A DNA stretch of 64,000 nucleotides. Source: Alphaproteobacteria bacterium (GTDB taxonomy: Bacteria > Pseudomonadota > Alphaproteobacteria > Rhizobiales > Rhizobiaceae). The DNA lies in NCBI GenBank assembly GCA_018823835.1, contig JAHJHT010000009.1, positions 142,045 through 206,044 on the forward strand, given 5' to 3'. Positions 7,978 through 20,206 of the stretch are shown piece after piece. The notes under the pieces were generated by a model. The model worked only from the letters and a program-made list of their open reading frames with translations. It was not told the DNA's origin and did no database searches. A program made the translations under genes and the position numbers. Each line of letters opens with the position of its first letter. Within the stretch, counting starts at the first letter, position 1.

Positions 7978-9513
7978 ATGGCATCCAGGCATGGTTCCGC
8001 AGTTCGCGGTCAGGACAATGTTCCCCACTCCAGCATCAGGGACCAGCGCTTCGGGCGCATGTTCCGCAACCTGCCGCAGGCGCAGTTCACCAAGGATGCG
8101 CTGATCGGGCTGGCGCAGACGATGTTCCAGGGCGAGTTCGCCGAGCGCATCGCCGAGGGAGTCGAGGTCGATACGCCGCTCAACGCCAGCGAACCCGAGG
8201 ACGAAAACCCGGCATTGCCCGCTGGTTTCACCTATTTCGGCCAGTTCATCGATCACGACATCACCTTCGATCCGATGTCGTCGCTCGACCGGTTCAACGA
8301 TCCCGATGCGCTGCAGGATTTTGGCACGCCGCGTCTCGACCTCGATTCGGTCTACGGCTCGGGGCCTGACGACCAGCCGTTCCTCTACGAGGACGACGGC
8401 AAGCACCTGCTGCTCGGCGAGGACAAGGATTTCGACAAGCGGCGCAACGGGCGGCCTGACCTGCCGCGCAACAATGCGACGCCCCGCCGCGCGCTGATCG
8501 GCGACAAGCGCAACGACGAGAACACGGTCGTCTCGCAACTGCAGGCGACGTTCCTGCGCTTCCACAACGCCGTGCTAGACAGGGAGGCGGACCAGGACTT
8601 CCCGCTGGCGCAGCAGATCGTGCGCTGGCACTACCAGTGGATCGTGCTGCACGACTTCCTGCCGCGGATCGTCGGCGACGCGACCTATCAGGAGGTCGTC
8701 GGCGGGCGCGGGGGCATTCCCAACGTCCGCTTTTACGAGGCGAAGGGCCGATACGCCTTCATACCGGTCGAATTTTCTGCCGCCGCCTATCGCTATGGCC
8801 ACTCCATGGTGCGGCCGAGCTATTCGCTCAACCGCATCGTGACGGGCGCGCAACCGAGCGAGCAGCCATTCGGAAGCGGGGTGGCAAAATTCCACCGCGT
8901 TCCGATCTTCTCAGTCCTCAACCCGCCCGCGCAACTGGGAAATCTCAATGGCTTTCGCGAACTGCCGGATTTCTGGGCGGTGGACTGGGGCTTCTTCTTC
9001 GATGGCGTGGCGCCGCAATCGCCGCCCGACGGCGCGGTGCTGCCGCAGCCGTCCTACAAGATCGATACGACGCTTGTGGACCCGCTGACCAGCCTGCCTG
9101 ACCACCAGGGCATGGAGCCGGAGTTACGCGCACTGGCAACGCTTAATCTCCTGCGCGGCTGGCGGATGGGCATACCAAGCGGCCAGGCAGTGGCCCACCA
9201 CATGGGGCTCGAGGCGCTGAGCGACGCGGATCTGTTCGATTCGGAAGACGAGGCCCGCAAGACGGCGCGGGCGGCCCTGCTGGAAATGCATAGGGGGATT
9301 TTCGAGAACAACTGCCCGCTGTGGTTCTACATATTGCGCGAGGCCGAACTGCTGCATCAGGGCGCGCATCTCGGGCCGGTCGGCGGCACCATCGTCGCCG
9401 AGGTGCTGTCCGGCCTCATCATGGAGGACGGACATTCCTTCCTGCGCAGTGGCCGACCTGGCGGCCGACACTGCCCGGCGCCGAAGGCGGTCATTTCACC
9501 ATCGCCGACCTGA
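7978..9513 (+). CDS. Animal-type haem peroxidase (PF03098-like) with frameshifted C-terminus
   Basis: 511 aa as read. Family motifs are clear: GQFIDHDITFDP (distal His and Ca-binding Asp), DSVYGSGP, RNDENTVVSQLQ followed by FLRFHNAV, and YRYGHSMVR (proximal haem His). No signal peptide is evident. The start follows AGGAGGG at a good distance. After FLRS near 9450 this frame reads SGRPGGRHCPAP, while the frame one base back reads WPTWRPTLPGAEGGHFTIADLI, the ending expected of the family, and stops at 9533. One base therefore seems to be missing near 9447-9453, from mutation or sequencing error. Most of the catalytic domain is intact. Confidence 0.8.
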   Translation: MASRHGSAVRGQDNVPHSSIRDQRFGRMFRNLPQAQFTKDALIGLAQTMFQGEFAERIAEGVEVDTPLNASEPEDENPALPAGFTYFGQFIDHDITFDPMSSLDRFNDPDALQDFGTPRLDLDSVYGSGPDDQPFLYEDDGKHLLLGEDKDFDKRRNGRPDLPRNNATPRRALIGDKRNDENTVVSQLQATFLRFHNAVLDREADQDFPLAQQIVRWHYQWIVLHDFLPRIVGDATYQEVVGGRGGIPNVRFYEAKGRYAFIPVEFSAAAYRYGHSMVRPSYSLNRIVTGAQPSEQPFGSGVAKFHRVPIFSVLNPPAQLGNLNGFRELPDFWAVDWGFFFDGVAPQSPPDGAVLPQPSYKIDTTLVDPLTSLPDHQGMEPELRALATLNLLRGWRMGIPSGQAVAHHMGLEALSDADLFDSEDEARKTARAALLEMHRGIFENNCPLWFYILREAELLHQGAHLGPVGGTIVAEVLSGLIMEDGHSFLRSGRPGGRHCPAPKAVISPSPT

Positions 9514-9545
9514 TCAACTACACCAACACGTAGGTCAGGGGCGGC

Positions 9546-13262
<3,717 letters not shown>

Positions 13263-13328
13263 GAAACTCTCCCGTCAATCGCCTTGGACTTTGCGCAGAA
13301 GAGCGGTATAAAACAGAACATCGCCATT

Positions 13329-13346
13329 TCGTCAATGATTTGTCGA
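13329..13346. promoter_or_regulatory. Candidate operator in the oxoprolinase/regulator divergent region
   Basis: TCGTCAA-TGAT-TTGTCGA is an inverted repeat with 6 of 7 bases paired and a 4-bp centre. It lies 24 bp before the winged-helix gene and 67 bp before the oxoprolinase start. MarR-type dimers bind such repeats; binding here is inferred. Confidence 0.35.
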
Positions 13347-13369
13347 TAAAATGCGAAGGAAAAAATGCG

Positions 13370-13891
13370 ATGCAGAAAGCCGCCAGCGGGATTGGTCCCG
13401 TCGTCTCCGCCGCCCACCTCGCCGATGGCGACATGCCGGCGCTGTCGGAACTGGAATTCGCGCTGACCATCCTCGGCAACGCCTTCCAGCGCTGGAGCGT
13501 GCGCGGCATGGGCGCGGCCGGGATGCCCGGCCTGGCGCCGATAGACGTGCTGGTGCTTCACGCCGCCAACCACCGCAGCCGCGAGAAGACGCTCTCGGAC
13601 ATCTGCATGATGTTCAATATCGAGGACACGCATGTGGTGACCTATGCGTTGAAGAAGCTCGAGGGGCTGGGCCTCATCGCCACCGGTCGGCGCGGCAAGG
13701 AAAAGACGGTGAAGGCGACGGAAAAGGGGGCCGAGGCCTGCGGCCGCTATCGCGAGGTGCGCGAGGCGCTGCTGGTTTCCACCGTGAAGGGGCTGAAGTT
13801 CGACGAAGCCGAGATCAGCGGCATTGCTGCCCTGATGCGGGCGCTGTCGGGACAATACGACCAGGCGGCGCGCAGCGCGGCGAGCCTATGA
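13370..13891 (+). CDS. Winged-helix (MarR-like) transcriptional regulator
   Basis: 173 aa. The centre (residues about 60-115) reads as a winged helix-turn-helix: PIDVLVLHAAN, LSDICMMFNIEDTHVVTYALKKLEGLGLIATGRR, followed by a basic wing (GKEKTVKATEKG). This resembles the HTH_27/MarR group. Divergent placement 107 bp from the oxoprolinase gene suggests it controls that gene in response to oxoproline, a hydantoin or a related ligand (inference). The ATG at 13370 has GAAGGA 9 nt upstream; an in-frame TTG at 13340 has no such site and falls within the putative operator. Confidence 0.8.
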   Translation: MQKAASGIGPVVSAAHLADGDMPALSELEFALTILGNAFQRWSVRGMGAAGMPGLAPIDVLVLHAANHRSREKTLSDICMMFNIEDTHVVTYALKKLEGLGLIATGRRGKEKTVKATEKGAEACGRYREVREALLVSTVKGLKFDEAEISGIAALMRALSGQYDQAARSAASL

Positions 13892-14021
13892 CCAAAGGAG
13901 TCCGCCGCGCTATCTGACGCAATGTTAAGAGCCGACTCCCGATGTGACGAAACAGTACAGGCCGACGCGCATTTCTCTCCCGACCGCCTGCAGCGCAGGC
14001 ACCCACGGAAGGAGAGAAGTC

Positions 14022-14279
14022 ATGAAGAAGTTTCTTGTCGCATCCGTTTCGGCCGTCGCCCTGATGGGGCTGGCCGCCTGCAGCGATAATACCGACAACA
14101 CCACGACCCAGAGCGTTCCGCAGGCCGAACCGGGCATGGAGCAGCCGGTGACGCCGGCTCCGCCGGCAACCGACAACACGACCACGCAGGGCATCGAGCC
14201 GACACCCGAGACGGGTACGGGCGGCGACCTGCAGGGGACCTCGCCGGCTCAGCCGATGCCGGAACCCGAAGTGCAGTAA
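14022..14279 (+). CDS. Small acidic low-complexity lipoprotein
   Basis: 85 aa. Residues 1-20 are a signal sequence ending in a lipobox (GLAAC), so the mature protein should be a lipid-anchored envelope peptide. The remainder is rich in Thr, Pro, Gln, Glu and Asn with a repeated DNTTTQ element and no fold I recognise. AAGGAGAG precedes the start by 6 nt. A strong terminator follows directly, so this is a monocistronic gene. Function is unknown. Confidence 0.75.
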   Translation: MKKFLVASVSAVALMGLAACSDNTDNTTTQSVPQAEPGMEQPVTPAPPATDNTTTQGIEPTPETGTGGDLQGTSPAQPMPEPEVQ

Positions 14280-14298
14280 GACCCTCGATTTTGGGATG

Positions 14299-14330
14299 AA
14301 GGAGGCCGGTTTCGACCGGCCTCCTTTCGT
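14299..14330. terminator. Intrinsic terminator shared by convergent genes
   Basis: AAGGAGGCCGGT and ACCGGCCTCCTT form a perfect 12-bp stem closed by a TTCG tetraloop, followed by TTCGTT. It sits between the small lipoprotein gene and the end of the opposing transporter gene and could act in both directions. Confidence 0.85.
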
Positions 14331-15230
14331 TCAGGCGGCAACGCGCGCCCAACGGCCGATCATCACTGTCACCATCACCGCGAGCGCGAAGGCCAGGGTC
14401 TCGCCGGTAACTGTTTCGCCCAAGAGCAGGGCGGAGATGGCAATGGTGACGAAGGCCTGCAGAAGCTGCACCTGACTGACGCGAGCAATGCCGCCCATTG
14501 CCAGTCCGACATTCCAGGCGAAGAAGCCGAGAAACATCGAGCCGAGGCCGAGGTAGAGGAAGGCTACGGCTTCAGGGGCCACGGCGTTCGAGAATCCGGG
14601 TCCCCAGACGAAAGCCGTTCCGACGAGCGAAACGGGGGAGGTGACTATGAGCGCCCAGCAGATCACTTCCCAGCCCGGCATCCTGCGCGAAAGCCTGCCG
14701 GAGATGACGTAACCGAGGCTGACGAGAATGGCAGCGAGGAACAGCCATATGTCGCCGCTCGAAAGCTGCATGCCGCCGTCGCGCATGGCGAAGGTGACGA
14801 CAAGGGCGGCGCCGGCGACACCGCAGATCCAGAACAGGATCGAGGGCCGCTCACCTGTCAAGAGCGCCGAAAATATGCTGGTGGCGAGCGGCAAGATACC
14901 GAGCACGACGGCGCCATGCGCGGCCGGCACGGTCTGCATGGCGAGCGTGGACAGAAGAGGAAAGGCAAAGACCAGCAGCACTCCGGCCAGCAGAAGGGCG
15001 TCGAGGTCGCCACGCGGAAAGCGCCGGCGCAGGAGAATGAGGATCGCCGCGGCAGCGGCGGAGGCAAGAGCGGCGCGGCCGAATGTTATGAAGAGGGGGT
15101 CGAAGGCACCGAGTGCGACGCGCGTTGCCGGCAGCGTGCCGCCGAAAATGACGACGCCGAGGAGGCCGATGGCGAGGCCGGCGTTTTCGCGCAGCACCGT
15201 GGGCTGGCCAGGAGAAGCAGTCTGAAGCAT
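14331..15230 (-). CDS. EamA/DMT-family transporter
   Basis: 299 aa with about ten hydrophobic helices in two EamA repeats (FGGTLPATRVALGAFDPLFITFGRAALA in the first, LVSLGYVISGRLSRR opening the second). It is an inner-membrane permease or exporter of unknown substrate. The ATG at 15230 gives a normal N-terminus; the frame remains open to a TTG at 15323 and neither start has a clear ribosome site, so the start is uncertain. It ends at the shared terminator and is divergent from the TerB-DnaJ gene. Confidence 0.8.
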   Translation of the reverse strand: MLQTASPGQPTVLRENAGLAIGLLGVVIFGGTLPATRVALGAFDPLFITFGRAALASAAAAAILILLRRRFPRGDLDALLLAGVLLVFAFPLLSTLAMQTVPAAHGAVVLGILPLATSIFSALLTGERPSILFWICGVAGAALVVTFAMRDGGMQLSSGDIWLFLAAILVSLGYVISGRLSRRMPGWEVICWALIVTSPVSLVGTAFVWGPGFSNAVAPEAVAFLYLGLGSMFLGFFAWNVGLAMGGIARVSQVQLLQAFVTIAISALLLGETVTGETLAFALAVMVTVMIGRWARVAA

Positions 15231-15351
15231 GTGGCGATGGGTAGCGTGCGCCGCGCCCGCCCGTCGCGGCAAATCGCTTGGGCCAGTAACCCCATCGATT
15301 TGCTCTAACCGCTCCCTCGCCAAGCCGGGATTTTCATCCTATGAGACGGCG

Positions 15352-16071
15352 ATGTCGATTTGGGATCGCATAGGCGAATTCGTCGCCCGTGTCTCCGCAT
15401 CCGCCTCGTCCGGCGTCTCGGATGTGGTGGAGGCGGTGCAGACCGTCTTCATGGGCGATGCCGACCTGAGGCGGCGGGTCGCCTTTTCGGTCGCCATGAT
15501 CGCGCTGTCGGCCAAGATGGCCAAGGCCGACGGCATCGTCACGCAGGACGAGGTTCAGGCCTTCCAGCAGATATTTTCGGTTCCCGCTTCCGAGCGGCGC
15601 AATGTCGAGCGGCTCTACAATCTCGCCAAGGCGGATGTCGCCGGTTTCGAGGCCTATGCCAGGCAGATGGCGGGACTGTGCGGCACCGGCAAGGCCAATT
15701 GCGCTATGCTGGAGGACATTCTCGACGGCCTCTTCCACATCGCCAAGGCGGACGGCGTTCTCCATGAACATGAAGGGCTGTTCCTGCACCGCATCGCGGA
15801 AATCTTCCGCATCGAGGAGAGCCATTACCAGAGCATTTTGGCGAGGCACGCCAATCTCGGCGATGCCGACCCCTATCTCATACTCGGCGTCGAACGCGGC
15901 AGCACCCTCGACGACGTCAAGAAACGCTACCGCAAGCTGGTCGCGGCGAACCATCCCGACCGGCTGATCGCGCGCGGCGTGCCGCAGGAGTTCATCCGCA
16001 TCGCGACGACGCGCATCGCGGCGATCAACGCGGCATACGAGACGATCGAACGGGGCCTCAGACCTGCATGA
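15352..16071 (+). CDS. TerB-like / J-domain protein (DjlA-type co-chaperone)
   Basis: 239 aa. Residues about 35-160 are an acidic helical TerB-like region with the two typical repeats AKMAKADGIVTQDEV and FHIAKADGVLHEHE. The C-terminal 65 residues are a J-domain (DPYLILGVERGSTLDDVKKRYRKL) with the essential HPD in AANHPDRL, so it can stimulate DnaK ATPase. Unlike E. coli DjlA no N-terminal membrane helix is obvious. The start of the amidase gene overlaps its stop by ATGA, so the two are co-translated. Confidence 0.85.
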   Translation: MSIWDRIGEFVARVSASASSGVSDVVEAVQTVFMGDADLRRRVAFSVAMIALSAKMAKADGIVTQDEVQAFQQIFSVPASERRNVERLYNLAKADVAGFEAYARQMAGLCGTGKANCAMLEDILDGLFHIAKADGVLHEHEGLFLHRIAEIFRIEESHYQSILARHANLGDADPYLILGVERGSTLDDVKKRYRKLVAANHPDRLIARGVPQEFIRIATTRIAAINAAYETIERGLRPA

Positions 16072-16832
16072 GCGGATTTGCGCCCGACCATGCCGGCGCG
16101 GATGTCAGGGTATCGCCGAATTTCGGCCCGCGCCGCGGCGTCGAGGGGCCCGACATGATCGTGCTGCACTATACCGGCATGGAGAGCGGCGATGCCGCCG
16201 AAGCCTGGCTGTGCAACCCGGCGAGCGAGGTCTCCTCGCATTACCTGGTGCACGAGAACGGCCGCGTCGTGCAGATGGTGCGCGAGAGCGACCGCGCCTG
16301 GCATGCCGGCAAGAGCTTCTGGCAGGGCAACAGCGACATAAATTCGTGCTCGATCGGCATCGAGATCGTCAATCCCGGGCATGCGCTCGGCTACCGCAAT
16401 TTCCGCAAGCGCCAGATGGCCGCGGTGACAGCGCTCTGCGAGGGCATCATCGGCCGGCACAACATCCCCGCAGAGCGCGTCCTGGCGCATTCAGACGTCG
16501 CGCCAGGTCGCAAGGTGGACCCGGGCGAGCGGTTTCCGTGGCGGCAGATGGCCCAGGCAGGCATCGGTCATATTGTCGCGCCGCGACGCGCGGGCGGCAC
16601 GCCGGTTCTCGTGCCCGGCGACAAGGGCGACGCCGTCGAGGAACTGCAATCGATGCTGTCGCTCTACGGCTATGGCGTCGATATCACCGGCGTATTCGAC
16701 GAGGCGACAGGCGTTGTGGTTGCAGCGTTTCAGCTGCATTTCAGGCCGCGCCGGGTCGACGGCCTGGCCGACCGATCGACGGTTGATACGCTCGCCAGGC
16801 TGCTGCAGGCATTGCCGCGCGAACCTGCCTGA
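16068..16832 (+). CDS. N-acetylmuramoyl-L-alanine amidase, AmiD/AmpD type
   Basis: 254 aa. An Amidase_2 domain (residues about 15-170) has the Zn ligands in MIVLHYTGM and LAHSDVAPGRKVDPG, plus SSHYLVHENGRVVQMV. A PG_binding_1 domain follows (VPGDKGDAVEELQSMLSLYGYG). It should cut the bond between MurNAc and the stem peptide. No signal peptide is visible, so it may be a cytoplasmic recycling amidase despite the AmiD-like architecture. It is coupled to the J-domain gene. Confidence 0.88.
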   Translation: MSGFAPDHAGADVRVSPNFGPRRGVEGPDMIVLHYTGMESGDAAEAWLCNPASEVSSHYLVHENGRVVQMVRESDRAWHAGKSFWQGNSDINSCSIGIEIVNPGHALGYRNFRKRQMAAVTALCEGIIGRHNIPAERVLAHSDVAPGRKVDPGERFPWRQMAQAGIGHIVAPRRAGGTPVLVPGDKGDAVEELQSMLSLYGYGVDITGVFDEATGVVVAAFQLHFRPRRVDGLADRSTVDTLARLLQALPREPA

Positions 16833-17034
16833 GAGCGGCACGGCCACCAAAGCCGAAAATCGGCATGGTAATATTTTGTCATCCAACGTGACTTGATCGG
16901 CCCTTTTTGTCCCAAAGTCGATCTGCAAAGGAGCGCCATCGAGTTGCCGGCGGGCTGATGAGTGTTGCTCCCGGTGTAGTGTAGATCATCCCCGCGCGGA
17001 TACTGTCGCGGGACCGCATAGCAGACAGGAAATC

Positions 17035-17688
17035 ATGAAGAATCTGACGGTTTTGGCAGCCGCGCTCGTCGCGGGCCTGACGACATTTGCAGTGGACGCA
17101 AAAGAAGTCTCGAAGAGTGACGTATCGAAGGCGGCCACGAAGGCCGAGAGCACGGTGACGGCGTCGCGCAAGGAAGACAGCGGCCACCGGGCCGGCGAGC
17201 GCGGCAAGACGGGCGAGGAGATCTTCCATGCCGCCAAGGCGGCGGCAGCAGCGGCCGAGACGACGCGCGCCGGCAAGAAGGCCGACGCCGAGGAGGCCAA
17301 GGCGAAGAAGGCGGACAAGCCCTTTGCGCCGCTGATCGAGCGCTATGCCTCGATGAACGGCGTCTCGCCGGAACTGGTGCATGCGGTGATCCAGGTGGAA
17401 AGCAACTACAAGCCCAATTCGAAGGGCCGCGCCGGCGAGATCGGCCTGATGCAGATCAAGCCGGCGACGGCGCGCATGATGGGCTATTCCGGATCGACGA
17501 GAGGCCTGTTCGACCCCGAGACCAACATCAAGTACGGGCTGAAATACCTGGCCAAGGCGCAGAAGCTCGGCGGCGGGAGCACCTGCGGCACGATCCTGAA
17601 GTACAATGCGGGCCACGGCGCCAAGCGGATGAACCCGATCTCGTCGGCCTACTGCAAGAAGGTCAAGAAGCGGCTCGCCGGCATCTGA
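17035..17688 (+). CDS. Lytic transglycosylase, SLT domain
   Basis: 217 aa. A signal peptide covers residues 1-22. It is followed by a Lys/Ala/Glu-rich region (residues 25-95) and then a compact SLT domain with catalytic Glu in HAVIQVESNY, GEIGLMQIKPATA, and the closing motif ILKYNAGHG. This is the goose-lysozyme-like soluble transglycosylase fold found in small bacterial enzymes. It should cleave peptidoglycan glycan strands in the periplasm. The charged linker is probably flexible. A strong terminator follows 28 bp later. Confidence 0.88.
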   Translation: MKNLTVLAAALVAGLTTFAVDAKEVSKSDVSKAATKAESTVTASRKEDSGHRAGERGKTGEEIFHAAKAAAAAAETTRAGKKADAEEAKAKKADKPFAPLIERYASMNGVSPELVHAVIQVESNYKPNSKGRAGEIGLMQIKPATARMMGYSGSTRGLFDPETNIKYGLKYLAKAQKLGGGSTCGTILKYNAGHGAKRMNPISSAYCKKVKKRLAGI

Positions 17689-17716
17689 CCGCGGCGGCAA
17701 CGCCAAGACACGAAAC

Positions 17717-17757
17717 ACGCCCGCCCGGGGCAGCCCGGGCGGGCGTCACTTTTTTCG
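17717..17757 (+). terminator. Intrinsic terminator after the SLT gene
   Basis: ACGCCCGCCCGGG and CCCGGGCGGGCGT form a 13-bp perfect stem with a GCAG loop, followed by CAC and a run of six T. It ends transcription before rnpB. Confidence 0.9.
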
Positions 17758-17758
17758 T

Positions 17759-17788
17759 TTGCGTTTCAACAGGCGAACGCCTTTATAC
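17759..17788 (+). promoter_or_regulatory. Candidate rnpB promoter
   Basis: TTGCGT at 17759-17764 and TTATAC at 17783-17788 are 18 bp apart and end about 6 nt before the first base of the predicted RNase P RNA, as expected of a sigma-70-type promoter. Confidence 0.45.
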
Positions 17789-17793
17789 GCCCT

Positions 17794-18203
17794 GCCAGCT
17801 GGCCGGGCGGCCGCACCAGCAACAGTCGAAAGGCTGCGGGTGAGGAAAGTCCGGGCTCCATGGAAACACGGTGCCGGTTAATGGCCGGCGGGGGCGACCC
17901 CAGGGAAAGTGCCACAGAAAGCAAACCGCCGCGGCCGTCCTTCGGGACGGGGCGCGGCAAGGGTGAAAGGGTGGGGTAAGAGCCCACCGCGCGCCTGGCA
18001 ACAGGGGCGGCACGGCAAACCCCACCGGGAGCAAAACCGAATAGGGGCGGTAGAGGGGCAACCCTCAGGGCTGTTTCCGGTCCACCGTCCGGGTAGGTTG
18101 CATGAGACCGATGGCAACATCGGTCCAAGACGAATGGCCGCCACGTTCCCGCCGCCGCAAGGCGACGGGGGCCATACAGAACCCGGCTTACAGGCCAGCT
18201 GGC
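17794..18203 (+). ncRNA. rnpB: RNase P catalytic RNA
   Basis: About 410 nt of the bacterial type A RNase P RNA. The conserved 5' core GAGGAAAGTCCGGGCTCC is at about 17840-17857, the central ACAGAAAGCAAACCGCC element near 17916, and the 3' core ACAGAACCCGGCTTACAG near 18177-18193. The outer helix P1 is given by GCCAGCTGGCC at 17794-17804 pairing with GGCCAGCTGGC at 18193-18203. A T-run (18206-18211) follows, suitable for termination. It processes the 5' ends of tRNA precursors. The ends are set by P1 and may extend a few bases. Confidence 0.96.
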
Positions 18204-18232
18204 AATTTTTTCCTCAAGCGAGAGCCGCGCGA

Positions 18233-19342
18233 TCAGTGCGCGTCGAGCGATGCCTCGATGGCGGCCCACAGCTCCTCGGTCGGCTCGCAGCCGACCGACA
18301 GCCTTACGAAACCTGCATCCACGGCGTCGCCCCAGCGGGCGCGGCGCTCGGCGGCCGAGTGCACGCCGCCGAAGGAGGTGGCCGGCTGGATCAGCGCACA
18401 ATTGTTGATGAAAGCGTCCGCCTCTGCCTCGGAGCCGAGGGTGAGGCCGATGAGAAAGCCGAAACGCAGCATCTGCGTGGCGGCGAGATTGTGCGAGGGA
18501 TCGCCCTCGAGGCCGGGAAAGCGGACGGCACGGACCTTCGGGTGGTCCTTCAGGCGGCGGGCGATGATCTCGGCCGAATTGCACATGCGGTCGAAGCGGA
18601 CTTCCAGCGTCTCCAGGCCGCGATGCAGCAGCCAGGCCTCGAAGGGGCCGGGAATGGCGCCTGACAGCTTGCGCCAGTCCTTCACGGCGGCGATGATTTC
18701 GGCATCGCGGCTGGTGACATGGCCGAAGAGCATGTCGGAATGGCCGTTCGGCGCCTTGGTGTCGGCGGCAACGACCACGTCGGCGCCGAGATCGAGCGGC
18801 AATTGGCCATAGGGCGTCATGGTGGTGTTGTCGGCAACGACGATGGCGCCGGCCGCATGTGCGGCCGCGGCGACTGCGGGAATGTCGCAGACATCGAGGC
18901 CCGGATTGGACGGCGTCTCGACGAAGACCATGCGGTAGCCGTCGAAGCCGCCGTCGAGATAGCTGGTGGTCGGGCGCAGGTCGAACTCGATGCCGAGCCG
19001 CTTCAGGAAGCGCTCCGCGAGTACGCGCGGCGTGTAGTAGCCGTCGGAAGGCAGCAGAACGCGGTCGCCTGTCTTCAGCAGGGCAAGGAAGATGGCCGAG
19101 ATGGCCGCCATGCCCGATGGAAAGGCAACGGCGGGGGCGTTTTCGAGATGGCCGAGCATCTCTTCGGCTGCTTCCCAGGTCGGGTTGTCGAAGCGGCCAT
19201 ACTGCCGGAAGCCGGCCGGGTCTCCCGGCAGGTTGAAGATCGACGCCATGGTCAGGGGCAGGGGAACCGGATCGCCCTTGGCGAGCTTGCGGCGACGGAG
19301 ATGGGCGAGGTTTGCCGCGCGGGACGCCGGGCTGTCGGTCAT
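18233..19342 (-). CDS. Cys/Met-metabolism PLP-dependent enzyme (cystathionine lyase/synthase family)
   Basis: 369 aa, fold-type I gamma-family enzyme. YGRFDNPTWEAAEEML near residue 47 is the N-terminal substrate region, FPSGMAAISAIF binds PLP phosphate, VVADNTTMTPYGQ holds the Asp that contacts the pyridine nitrogen, and VAADTKAPNGHSD carries the PLP lysine. Family members act as cystathionine beta-lyase, gamma-lyase or gamma-synthase; the exact reaction is not clear. The unusual TKAPNGHSD around the lysine resembles the cystathionine beta-lyase-like group of alphaproteobacteria. The ATG at 19342 is chosen; upstream sequence in frame is mraZ promoter DNA. It runs opposite to the dcw cluster. 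Confidence 0.88.
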   Translation of the reverse strand: MTDSPASRAANLAHLRRRKLAKGDPVPLPLTMASIFNLPGDPAGFRQYGRFDNPTWEAAEEMLGHLENAPAVAFPSGMAAISAIFLALLKTGDRVLLPSDGYYTPRVLAERFLKRLGIEFDLRPTTSYLDGGFDGYRMVFVETPSNPGLDVCDIPAVAAAAHAAGAIVVADNTTMTPYGQLPLDLGADVVVAADTKAPNGHSDMLFGHVTSRDAEIIAAVKDWRKLSGAIPGPFEAWLLHRGLETLEVRFDRMCNSAEIIARRLKDHPKVRAVRFPGLEGDPSHNLAATQMLRFGFLIGLTLGSEAEADAFINNCALIQPATSFGGVHSAAERRARWGDAVDAGFVRLSVGCEPTEELWAAIEASLDAH

Positions 19343-19747
19343 GGTTTCAAGTCTCTGCGGATGGGTTTTCGGATTCGGCGCGACGCTATGATGCGCGGTC
19401 GGTCTCCGCAAGGTGCCGCCGGGTTCAGCCGCGGCCAATAACGCTTCGTTAGGCTTAATGGAGGATAAAGGGCGCGATGCCCTGCAACCCGTCCGGAGAC
19501 GCGGATTTGCCGGGATTCAGAGAGTTGTTCCCGTTGACGCCCATAGTGCCCCATGTTATCCCATAAGCACAATCAAGTCTGTTTTCCCGTCGAGGGTTTT
19601 GCGCGTGCAAGCCGCGGGGTCCTGGCCCTGTCCGGCACGGCTTCGCGCGATATCAATGCGGGGAACGGAGGGCACCGAAACCGCGCTGCGGAGGCGCGGC
19701 AAACATGACGAAACGGGGCGCGGCGGCGAGAGCGGCTGTTACGAGTG
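19343..19747. other. Divergent intergenic region upstream of mraZ
   Basis: About 405 bp without a credible gene. It must hold the dcw promoter and that of the PLP enzyme. A GTTGAC at 19533-19538 followed 17 bp later by TTATCC (19556-19561) fits the rhizobial CTTGAC-N17-CTATAT pattern loosely, and three TGGGN repeats (minus strand) overlap its spacer and -10. The rest shows nothing else I can name. Confidence 0.6.
19539..19563 (-). promoter_or_regulatory. Candidate MraZ operator: three TGGGN repeats with 5-nt spacers
   Basis: On the minus strand the bases read TGGGA, then 5 nt, TGGGG, then 5 nt, TGGGC, an exact 10-bp periodicity. E. coli MraZ is known to bind three TGGGN repeats separated by 5 nt upstream of mraZ. 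Here the repeats lie about 185 bp upstream of mraZ, overlap a possible promoter, and run in the opposite orientation to the gene. The function is inferred from spacing, sequence and position. Confidence 0.5.
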
Positions 19748-20206
19748 ATGAACCGGTTTCTGTCCAGCGCAGTCAACAGAATAGACGCCAAGGGGCGGGT
19801 TTCCGTGCCGGCGCATTTCCGCGCCGTGGTGCAGAGCCGCGGCTATGCCGAGCTCTACGCCATCAGGCAGCTCGACGTGCCGGCGCTGGATGTGGGCGGG
19901 CTCGACCTGCTCGACCGTTACGAGGAGAGAATAGCGCTGGAAGACCCGTTCCTGCAGACCGCCGACGACATGTCCTTCTTCGTGCATGGCGACGGGGCGT
20001 TCCTGAAATACGACCAGGACGGGCGCATCACGGTCAGCGACTTCATCCGCGAACACACCGGCATCACGACGGAGGTGGCCTTCGTGGGGCGCGGCAATTT
20101 CTTCCAGATCTGGGAGCCCGGACGGCTCGGCGCCTATGGCGCGGAGGTGAGGGCAAGACTTTCACGACTTCGGCAGGGGACGAAGCCTGGGGAGCAACCG
20201 GAATGA
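19748..20206 (+). CDS. mraZ: MraZ, transcriptional regulator of the dcw cluster
   Basis: 152 aa, two AbrB-like repeats. The N-terminus [25 protein letters not shown] carries the DxKGR motif used for DNA binding; the second repeat is [19 protein letters not shown] with [13 protein letters not shown]. MraZ forms a ring-shaped oligomer and represses the dcw operon, including its own gene. It is the first gene of the operon, and its stop overlaps the ATG of rsmH. A GTG three bases upstream (19745) is an alternative start. Confidence 0.95.
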   Translation: MNRFLSSAVNRIDAKGRVSVPAHFRAVVQSRGYAELYAIRQLDVPALDVGGLDLLDRYEERIALEDPFLQTADDMSFFVHGDGAFLKYDQDGRITVSDFIREHTGITTEVAFVGRGNFFQIWEPGRLGAYGAEVRARLSRLRQGTKPGEQPE

